From Candidatus Dormiibacterota bacterium (lineage in GTDB: Bacteria; Chloroflexota; Dormibacteria; Aeolococcales; Aeolococcaceae), in contig PLDZ01000263.1 in assembly GCA_003136295.1 (NCBI GenBank), positions 4,756 to 11,467 on the forward strand: a stretch of DNA of 6,712 bases, read 5' to 3'. Positions within the stretch are counted from its first letter, which is position 1. The number at the start of each line of letters is the position of its first letter. Shown here piece by piece: positions 1-5,141 of the stretch. The notes under the pieces were generated by a model. That model saw only the letters and a program-made list of their open reading frames with translations, was not told the DNA's origin and made no database searches. A program made the position numbers and the translations under genes.

Positions 1-2178
1 CGCGGCCTCGATGATCGCGCGCGCCTGCATCTCGATGATCTCCGGGAAGAGCAGGCCGAGCCGGCAGCCGCGAAGGCCGAGCATCGGGTTCTGTTCGTGC
101 AGGTTCTGCACCGCGACCAGCAAGTTCTGCTGGGTGCGATACGACTTTTCGGGCTTTCCAAGCGCCTGTGCCCGCGTGACCTCGACGAGCAACTCCTCGA
201 GCGATGGCAGGAATTCGTGCAGCGGCGGATCGATCAGCCGGATGATCACCGGCAAGCCGTGCATCGCGGCCAGAATCCCGTGGAAGTCGTCGCGCTGCAT
301 GGGCAGCAGCTTTGCCAGCTCGAGGCGGCGTTCCTTCTCGTCCGCGGCAAGGATCATCTTCTGCACGATGGGAAGGCGTTCCTGCTGCATGAACATGTGC
401 TCGGTGCGGCAGAGCCCGATGCCCTGCGCGCCGAATTCACGAGCGCGCACCGCATCGTGCGGGTAGTCGCCGTTCGCCCACACCTCGAGGCGGCGGAAGG
501 AGTCCGCCCAGCGCAGCAGTTCCTCGAGCTCCCCGGAGATCTCGGCGTCGAGCATCGCCACCTGACCCTCGATCACGTTGCCCGTGGAACCATCGATCGT
601 GAAGGGTTCGCCCTCCTTGATCTTGGTGCCGCCGGCGGTGAACTGGCGCTTGACCAGGTCGACCTGGACAGACTCTGCTCCGGCGACACAGGGTTTGCCC
701 ATACCTCTGGCGACCACCGCCGCGTGCGAGGTGCGCCCCCCCCGCGACGTGAGGACACCTTCGGCGGCGATCATCCCGTGCACATCGTCGGGATTGGTCT
801 CGATGCGCACCAGGATCACCTTTTCGCCCTTCTTCGCCAGCTCCTCGGCGCGGTCCGCATCGAAGACCGCCTTGCCATAGGCGGCGCCTGGTGAGGCTGC
901 GAGTCCGGTTGCGAGCACATGGACTTTCGCCTTCGGGTCGATGCGTCGATGGAGGAGCTGATCGACCTGCCCCGGCTCGACCCGGAGGACCGCCTCGCGC
1001 TTGGTGATGAGCCGTTCGCGCACCATGTCGACCGCGATCTTCACGGCGGCCTCGGCGGTGCGCTTGCCGCTGCGCGTCTGGAGCATGTACAGCTTGCCGC
1101 GCTCGATCGTGAACTCCATGTCCTGCACGTCGCGGTAGTGCTTCTCGAGCTTGCGCGCGATCTGCTCGAACTGCCGGTACGCCTTGGGGAGATCCGTCGC
1201 CATCGCCGCGATCGGCTTGGGCGTGCGGATACCCGCGACGACGTCCTCACCTTGCGCGTTGGTCAGGTACTCGCCGTAGAGCTTGCGTTCACCGGTCGAC
1301 GGATCGCGCGTGAAGGCAACCCCGGTCCCGGAGTCGTCACCCATGTTCCCGAAGACCATCGACTGCACGTTGACGGCGGTGCCGAGGTCGTGGGGAATGC
1401 GGTTGTAGTTGCGATAGTCGGTTGCGCGCTTGTTGTTCCACGATTCGAACACAGCACCGATCGCCGCACGCAGCTGCTCCATGGGGTCTTCGGGAAAACC
1501 CGTGCGCGAATGGCGTTTGACGATCGCGCGGTACTCGGTGATGAGCTCCTCGAGCGCCGGCGCCTTGAGATCCGCGTCGGTCTTCGCCTTCTTGCGCTTC
1601 TTGATAGCGTCGAGTGCTTCCTCGAAGAGCTGGCCGTCGATCCCGAGAACGATCTTGCTGAAGAGCTGGATGAAACGTCGATGCGCATCGAGCGCGAAAC
1701 GCCGGTCCTTGGTGAGGGATGCGAGGCCCTCGAGCGTCGCCGAGTTCAGGCCGAGGTTGAGGACTGTGTCCATCATTCCGGGCATCGAGAATTTCGCGCC
1801 ACTGCGGACACTGACGAGGAGCGGATTGCGCGCGTCGCCAAATCCCTTGCCGGTGGTCTTCTCGACGACCTTGAGCGATCTCTCCACCTGCTCCCAGAGA
1901 CCATCCGGGAACCGTGCGCCACGCGCGTAGAACGCGTTGCAAGCCTCGGTCGTGATTGTGAATCCGGGGGGGACCGGGAGTCCGGCGCGAGTCATCTCTG
2001 CGACGCCGGCGCCCTTGCCGCCGAGCAGGTCGCGCATCGAGGCACTGCCCTCGTCGAAGCGATACACCCATTTGTGAGCGCGAGGCCGGACGGCGGCGTT
2101 CCGTTTCGCCCCGCCGCGCGTTGCGGTGGTGCGCGACCGCGTTTTCGACGACTTCGTGCCCCGCGTGCTTACCGCCAT
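1..2178 (-). CDS. ppdK: Pyruvate, phosphate dikinase (3' end cut by window edge)
   Basis: Interconverts pyruvate, ATP and phosphate with PEP, AMP and pyrophosphate in the cytosol; in bacteria it serves glycolysis or gluconeogenesis. The ATG at 2178 opens a frame that stays open to base 1 (726 codons). Visible landmarks are: KWVYRFDEG at residues 36-44, the usual start of the family; the nucleotide-binding segment SVRSGAKFSMPGMMDT (R125); the end of the ATP-grasp part (DMEF...YMLQTRSGKR); the phosphohistidine loop GGRTSHAAVVARG with His485; and PEP-barrel residues R591 (GLCRTEHMF), R647 (IIRLIDPP) and NPMLGLRGCRLG at 697-708. These match Clostridium symbiosum PPDK residues R92, H455, R561 and R617 at a steady offset of about 30. 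The family is usually 870-900 residues, so roughly 150-170 C-terminal residues, including the catalytic Cys, lie outside. Residues 1-35 are an extra basic tail. The gene has its own leader of 127 bases. PEP synthase is excluded by the PPDK-specific N-terminus and loop. Confidence -1.
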   Translation of the reverse strand, partial: MAVSTRGTKSSKTRSRTTATRGGAKRNAAVRPRAHKWVYRFDEGSASMRDLLGGKGAGVAEMTRAGLPVPPGFTITTEACNAFYARGARFPDGLWEQVERSLKVVEKTTGKGFGDARNPLLVSVRSGAKFSMPGMMDTVLNLGLNSATLEGLASLTKDRRFALDAHRRFIQLFSKIVLGIDGQLFEEALDAIKKRKKAKTDADLKAPALEELITEYRAIVKRHSRTGFPEDPMEQLRAAIGAVFESWNNKRATDYRNYNRIPHDLGTAVNVQSMVFGNMGDDSGTGVAFTRDPSTGERKLYGEYLTNAQGEDVVAGIRTPKPIAAMATDLPKAYRQFEQIARKLEKHYRDVQDMEFTIERGKLYMLQTRSGKRTAEAAVKIAVDMVRERLITKREAVLRVEPGQVDQLLHRRIDPKAKVHVLATGLAASPGAAYGKAVFDADRAEELAKKGEKVILVRIETNPDDVHGMIAAEGVLTSRGGRTSHAAVVARGMGKPCVAGAESVQVDLVKRQFTAGGTKIKEGEPFTIDGSTGNVIEGQVAMLDAEISGELEELLRWADSFRRLEVWANGDYPHDAVRAREFGAQGIGLCRTEHMFMQQERLPIVQKMILAADEKERRLELAKLLPMQRDDFHGILAAMHGLPVIIRLIDPPLHEFLPSLEELLVEVTRAQALGKPEKSYRTQQNLLVAVQNLHEQNPMLGLRGCRLGLLFPEIIEMQARAIIEAA

Positions 2179-2185
2179 TCGCCAG

Positions 2186-2190
2186 CCCTC
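2186..2190 (-). promoter_or_regulatory. Ribosome binding site of ppdK
   Basis: On the minus strand GAGGG lies 7 nt before the ATG at 2178. It matters because it supports this upstream start, and therefore the reality of the unusual basic N-terminal tail. No other ATG, and no GTG or TTG with a comparable site, occurs before the conserved KWVY segment. Confidence 0.7.
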
Positions 2191-2205
2191 ACCGTGATGG
2201 TTGTC

Positions 2206-2226
2206 GCGTGCGCGAACGCGCCACGC
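2206..2226 (-). other. Imperfect stem-loop in ppdK leader
   Basis: GCGTG-CGCG is followed by AA and then CGCG-CC-ACGC, which gives two arms that pair with one bulged base. It lies 28-48 nt upstream of the ppdK start. In DNA this GC-rich such repeats arise easily by chance, and no T-tract follows it, so it is neither a clear terminator nor a recognisable riboswitch. Confidence 0.25.
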
Positions 2227-2234
2227 AGGGCGTG

Positions 2235-2264
2235 AGCGTAGCATCGGGCCGCCGCGTGGCCGAA
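2235..2264 (-). promoter_or_regulatory. Possible weak promoter of ppdK
   Basis: Reading the minus strand, TTCGGC (2264-2259) and TACGCT (2240-2235) are separated by 18 nt. They could act as -35 and -10 elements, with transcription starting about 50 nt before the ppdK ATG. Both hexamers match the consensus poorly. The main support is positional: this 127-base gap is the longest non-coding stretch in the window. Confidence 0.22.
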
Positions 2265-2305
2265 CCGACGCGACAGAACCGGCCGCAAGAGTCCGGCGAG
2301 GACGC

Positions 2306-2629
2306 TTACCTGGCCTTGCCGGAAGCTTTCTTGGGCGTGTGATGTGCCCTGGGCTTGGTCCATTCCGCCCGTTTCGGCGGGCCGGTGACCCCCGCCTTGG
2401 CCAGGGCAGGGCCCAGGCGCGTCTTCATGAATTCGTCCTGGTCTTCCTGGGACTCCCAGACCTCGACCACGATCCATCCGCCGCCCTCGGTGGGGCCGGC
2501 CAGGTGGGTATGCAGGCCGGCGGGCCAATCACCCTCGCCCGAGTCCATGTTGATCCCTAGCAGGCGGTTGACCCGCTCGTAGACATCGGCGCCGAACCCC
2601 TCGAACTCGAGGAGCAAGAGCTCAGACAT
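2306..2629 (-). CDS. Small ABM-like (dimeric alpha/beta barrel) protein of unknown function
   Basis: A 107-residue protein with no signal peptide or membrane segment. It opens with a hydrophobic strand (SELLLLEFEG) followed by a helix and the segment GEGDWPAGLHTHLAG at 31-45. Then come a strand and helix, GGWIVVEVWESQEDQDEFMKTRLGPAL, at 50-76. This strand-helix pattern, with VEVWES followed by an acidic helix, is typical of small ferredoxin-like antibiotic-biosynthesis-monooxygenase (ABM) or stress-response barrel proteins, which usually act as dimers. Similar hypothetical proteins are common in actinobacteria; this is recollection, not a search. No catalytic residue can be assigned, so oxygenase activity should not be assumed. 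Residues 82-107 form a Pro/Lys/Arg-rich tail that is probably disordered. The gene lies 70 nt after the QueA-like gene and 127 nt before ppdK, so it may be read with the former. The ATG at 2629 has a good ribosome binding site. Confidence 0.8.
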   Translation of the reverse strand: MSELLLLEFEGFGADVYERVNRLLGINMDSGEGDWPAGLHTHLAGPTEGGGWIVVEVWESQEDQDEFMKTRLGPALAKAGVTGPPKRAEWTKPRAHHTPKKASGKAR

Positions 2630-2632
2630 GGC

Positions 2633-2639
2633 TTTCTCC
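2633..2639 (-). promoter_or_regulatory. Ribosome binding site of the ABM-like gene
   Basis: The minus strand reads GGAGAAA, with the GGAG core 6 nt before the ATG at 2629. This is the strongest Shine-Dalgarno match in the window and fixes the start of the small gene. Confidence 0.75.
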
Positions 2640-2699
2640 AGTGATCACATGGAGCCCGTCGACGCGGGCCGGCGGATCATGACAAAAGGCAGCGGCAGA

Positions 2700-3710
2700 C
2701 TACAAGATGAGCATCGCGTCGCCGAACTCGTGCCAGAGATAGCCGCGTTCGCGAACCTCGACGTACGCGCGTTCGAGCAGGCGCCGATCGAGCAGCGCGC
2801 CGAGCATGTCGAGGTGCGTCGCCGGAGGCTCGTGCAACCCAGTGAGCAGTGCGTCGACGACCCGCAAGCGGGTGCGCGGCGTGACGACCAATCGGGTCCA
2901 TCCGCTCATGGGGTGCACCGCGCCGGCCTCATCGACAGCGGTCTCGAGCGTGCGGATGACGCTGGTGCCGACGGCGATCACTCGGGCCGCTCGGTTGATG
3001 CGCGCTGCAGCCGCCTGGCTGACCTCGAAATGCTCCTCGATGAGTGGCTTCTGCTGGTCAACCTCATCGTCCTGAAAGGAGCTCAGCCCGCAGTGCAACA
3101 CGATGTCGGTCACGTCGACGCCGTATCGACGCAACTCGCCGAGCAGCTCCCACGTGAGGTGACGTCCAGCCGAGGGCGTCTCGACCGAACCGGGGATGCC
3201 CGCATAGACGGTCTGGTAGTGCTCGAGCGGTACGGGAAGTGGCACGTACGAGTAGCGAATCGGCTCGCCATCACTGAGCAGCGTGCGAACCGGGTCACCG
3301 CTGACGACCGCCATGCGCCAGAGCAGCGGAGCGTCGCCGCGAGGTTCGAGAACACGAAGGCGCAGTCCCGCCGGGGCGCGAAGGATCTCGCCCGAGGTCA
3401 GGGGGATATTGCGGTGTGGCGGGGCGATCTCCACGGCGAGCGCGTCCCACTCGCCGTCGCGGAGTGCTCCCGGACGGAGCTGCACCGGCTGCGCGCCGTC
3501 GCGGTCGACGAGCAGCGCCGCCGGCAGCGTGCGGCTCGAGTTGACGACGAGCAGATCGCCCGGAGCGAGATGCTCGCCAAGACGAGCGACGGTGGTGTGC
3601 CGGATGCGGCTCGTTGCCCGGTCCACGACGCAGAGTCGCGCCCCGTCGCGACGCATGCCACGAAGCTCGGCGGGCAGCGATGCGCGCAGCTCGCGCGGTG
3701 CGGCGATCAT
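2700..3710 (-). CDS. queA: Divergent QueA-family protein (SAM:tRNA ribosyltransferase-isomerase family)
   Basis: Authentic QueA transfers and isomerises the ribosyl part of S-adenosylmethionine onto the 7-aminomethyl-7-deazaguanine of tRNA, giving epoxyqueuosine. This 336-residue protein has the family length and motif order: PGDLLVVNSSRTLPA (50-64), YQTVYA (165-170), GSVETPSAGRHLT (174-186), LHCGLSSF (205-212), VIAVGTSVIRTLET (244-257), VVDALLTGLHEPPAT (284-298) and the C-terminal FGDAMLIL. Several positions differ from the canonical forms as I recall them: NDTRVIPAR has become NSSRTLPAA, PTAGLHFT has become PSAGRHLT, and TNFHLPKST has become TGLHEPPAT. Family membership is secure, but orthology to functional QueA is not. 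The start ATG shares its A with the stop codon of the upstream SDR gene (TGATG), and GGGGAG lies 6 nt before it. No tgt, queC/D/E/F, queG or queH gene is in the window. Actinobacteria often carry such divergent copies, so the true substrate is open. Confidence 0.88.
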   Translation of the reverse strand: MIAAPRELRASLPAELRGMRRDGARLCVVDRATSRIRHTTVARLGEHLAPGDLLVVNSSRTLPAALLVDRDGAQPVQLRPGALRDGEWDALAVEIAPPHRNIPLTSGEILRAPAGLRLRVLEPRGDAPLLWRMAVVSGDPVRTLLSDGEPIRYSYVPLPVPLEHYQTVYAGIPGSVETPSAGRHLTWELLGELRRYGVDVTDIVLHCGLSSFQDDEVDQQKPLIEEHFEVSQAAAARINRAARVIAVGTSVIRTLETAVDEAGAVHPMSGWTRLVVTPRTRLRVVDALLTGLHEPPATHLDMLGALLDRRLLERAYVEVRERGYLWHEFGDAMLIL

Positions 3711-4423
3711 CAGAGGCTCCCCGCCTCAACCCGGTCAGCTTCGGGCAGACGCCCCGCAAAGAGAGCGATCAATCGCTCCGCCACGTCGTCGGGACGGAGC
3801 AGGTCCTCAGGGTTGGCCTCCGGGTCGGCCGCCATGTGCATCTCGGTATGCATGTCGCCGGGGTCAATGCTGATGACCCGCACCGTGGTGTGCTGCAGCT
3901 CCGCCGACCAGCTCCGCGTCAGCGCGTCGAGCGCTGCCTTGGAGGCGCTGTAGAGGCCAAGGCCCGCAAACCCGATCAATGCGGCGTCGGTGCTGATGTT
4001 CACGACGACTCCGCGGTTGCGCAGCAGCATTCCACCGATGACCGCTTGGGTGAGACGCAATGGTCCGAGGACGTTGGCCTGGAGCACGTGCTCCAGCGCG
4101 CTCGACGGAGCGTCGGTGAGCTGGGGCAGGGGCAGCGGGCCGAGCTCCGCCGCATTGTTGATCAGGACGTCCACGCCGCCGAAGCGTTCGAGTGCGGTTG
4201 CAGCAAAACGCTCGACATCGGTCGCGTCGGAGATGTCGGCGAGCACGGCGAGCACTTCGACGCCGAGGGCGCGGCACTCTTCGGCCGCCGACTCGAGCGC
4301 TGCCCCCCCGCGGGCGCAGATGGCGAGCGTGGCGCCTTCTCGAGCAGACGCTCGAGCCAGTGCGCGCCCCAGGCCTCGCGAAGCGCCCGTGATCATCACT
4401 GTCGTTCCGGACATGGTTCCCAT
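3710..4423 (-). CDS. Short-chain dehydrogenase/reductase (SDR), classical type
   Basis: A 237-residue soluble NAD(P)-dependent oxidoreductase with a complete Rossmann fold. TGASRGLG (12-19) binds the dinucleotide. R16 and R38 (end of the second strand, AICAR) favour NADP(H). D63 is the adenine-side Asp, NNAAE (89-93) replaces the usual NNAG, and N117 is the catalytic Asn. YSASK gives Tyr158 and Lys162. At the catalytic Ser position, 13 residues before the Tyr, I see Thr145, with Ser144 just before it. IDPGDMHTEM (186-195) is the usual post-catalytic PG motif. The substrate cannot be read from the sequence. The ATG at 4423 has AGGA 8 nt upstream. An in-frame ATG at 4414 is an alternative that also has a nearby GGGA and would remove three residues. 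The stop codon overlaps the start of the QueA-like gene, so the two are probably translated together. Confidence 0.93.
   Translation of the reverse strand: MGTMSGTTVMITGASRGLGRALARASAREGATLAICARGGAALESAAEECRALGVEVLAVLADISDATDVERFAATALERFGGVDVLINNAAELGPLPLPQLTDAPSSALEHVLQANVLGPLRLTQAVIGGMLLRNRGVVVNISTDAALIGFAGLGLYSASKAALDALTRSWSAELQHTTVRVISIDPGDMHTEMHMAADPEANPEDLLRPDDVAERLIALFAGRLPEADRVEAGSL
3717..3722 (-). promoter_or_regulatory. Ribosome binding site of the QueA-like gene, inside the SDR gene
   Basis: The minus strand reads GGGGAG, 6 nt before the ATG at 3710 and within the last codons of the SDR gene. Together with the TGATG stop/start overlap it indicates coupled translation and fixes the start of the QueA-like protein. 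Confidence 0.7.
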
Positions 4424-4431
4424 GCCGTCAA

Positions 4432-4435
4432 TCCT
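4432..4435 (-). promoter_or_regulatory. Ribosome binding site of the SDR gene
   Basis: AGGA on the minus strand lies 8 nt before the ATG at 4423. It favours that start over the in-frame ATG at 4414. I see no convincing promoter hexamers in the 78 bases between the response regulator stop and this gene. Confidence 0.5.
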
Positions 4436-4479
4436 GCGCGTGCCGGCCGTCGAGCGCGTCAGCCGGATGCCGCATCAGC

Positions 4480-4501
4480 GGGTCCGCCATTCGGCGGACC
4501 C
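4480..4501 (-). terminator. Perfect 9-bp inverted repeat after the response regulator
   Basis: GGGTCCGCC and GGCGGACCC are perfectly complementary arms separated by 4 nt. On the minus strand the repeat begins on the base directly after the TGA of the response regulator. The position and the strong GC stem suggest a transcription terminator for the glyS-kinase-regulator unit. No T-tract follows, so it is not a canonical intrinsic terminator, though U-poor hairpin terminators are known in high-GC bacteria. It could instead be an operator for the SDR/QueA-like pair, whose start is 57 nt further on. Confidence 0.6.
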
Positions 4502-5137
4502 TCAGTCGACAAGGCCCTCTCGGATGGCGAGAACGGCGGCCTGAGTCCGATCGGCCACACCGAGCTTGGCGAGCACGCGGCTGACGTGCGTCTTGATCGT
4601 CTTCTCACCGATCCCGAGCCGCTGCGCGATCTGCTTGTTGGGCAGGCCCTCGACCACCAGACGGAGCACGTCACGCTCGCGGACCGTGAGCTCGCTGTGC
4701 CCGGGGGACGGAGACCTTCCGCGGTGCATCAAGCGTGCCGCCACCGAGGGATGGAGCGCCGGGCGTCCCGCATGCACATCACGGATCCCGTCGGCGAGCG
4801 CCTGGGGATCGATGTCCTTGAGCAGGTACCCGGCCGCGCCGGCCGCGATCGCAGCGAAGATCTGTGCGTCGTCCGCGAAGCTCGTCAACACGAGCACGCG
4901 AACGCCGGGTGCAACTTCGAGCAGGCGGCGGATCGCTCCGACGCCGCCGCCGTCGGGCATCACCAGGTCGAGGAGGATCACATCAGGCGACGATGTGCTT
5001 GCGATGCGTACCGCCTCCACAGCATCTGCGGCCTCGCCGATCACCTCGATGCCGTCCTGCAGGCGCAGAAACCCGCGCAGCCCTTCGCGGACCACCGAGT
5101 GATCGTCGACGATGAGCACGCGGATCGGTGCGGTCAT
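4502..5137 (-). CDS. NarL/FixJ-family response regulator (LuxR-type HTH)
   Basis: A 211-residue cytosolic transcription regulator, probably phosphorylated by the kinase encoded just upstream. The receiver domain (about 5-120) has the acidic pair D11/D12, phospho-acceptor D57 (ILLDLVMPDGG), T85 (LTSFADD) and K107 (YLLKDI). The LuxR-type helix-turn-helix covers about 148-205, with ELTVRERDVLRL, GLPNKQIAQRL and the recognition segment EKTIKTHVSRVLAKLG. From memory, K179 and K182 fall at the same places as the DNA-contacting lysines of mycobacterial DevR/DosR, while its Asn183 is Thr here; many NarL-family proteins share this pattern. I chose the ATG at 5137 because it places VLIVDDH at the normal distance from the N-terminus and lies 4 nt after the kinase stop. 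A start at 5218 would add 27 arginine/serine-rich residues that overlap the kinase gene. No strong Shine-Dalgarno is seen, consistent with translational coupling. The targets are unknown. Confidence 0.95.
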   Translation of the reverse strand: MTAPIRVLIVDDHSVVREGLRGFLRLQDGIEVIGEAADAVEAVRIASTSSPDVILLDLVMPDGGGVGAIRRLLEVAPGVRVLVLTSFADDAQIFAAIAAGAAGYLLKDIDPQALADGIRDVHAGRPALHPSVAARLMHRGRSPSPGHSELTVRERDVLRLVVEGLPNKQIAQRLGIGEKTIKTHVSRVLAKLGVADRTQAAVLAIREGLVD

Positions 5138-5141
5138 CCGA

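Noticed and set aside
97..894. 265-codon open frame on the plus strand
   Set aside because: Antisense to the PPDK barrel and phosphohistidine domain, with no motif or ribosome binding site.
919..2235. 438-codon open frame on the plus strand
   Set aside because: Antisense to ppdK. The translation shows no recognisable motif and is rich in Arg, Ala, Leu and His, as expected for the reverse frame of GC-rich coding DNA.
2653..2671. GCCCG/CGGGC short inverted repeat between the QueA-like and ABM-like genes
   Set aside because: It is only a 5-bp stem centred on a common GTCGAC site. That is expected by chance at this base composition.
2681..2699. Short T-run (CCTTTTG, minus strand) after the QueA-like stop as a terminator
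   Set aside because: No stable stem precedes the T-run; GCCGCTGCC does not pair with itself.
2628..3953. 441-codon open frame on the plus strand
   Set aside because: Antisense to the QueA-like gene and the SDR gene, both of which have full conserved motifs. It has no motif of its own.
4441..4468. Second CCGGC/GCCGG repeat upstream of the SDR gene
   Set aside because: The stem is 5 bp with a 14-nt loop, too weak to separate from chance.
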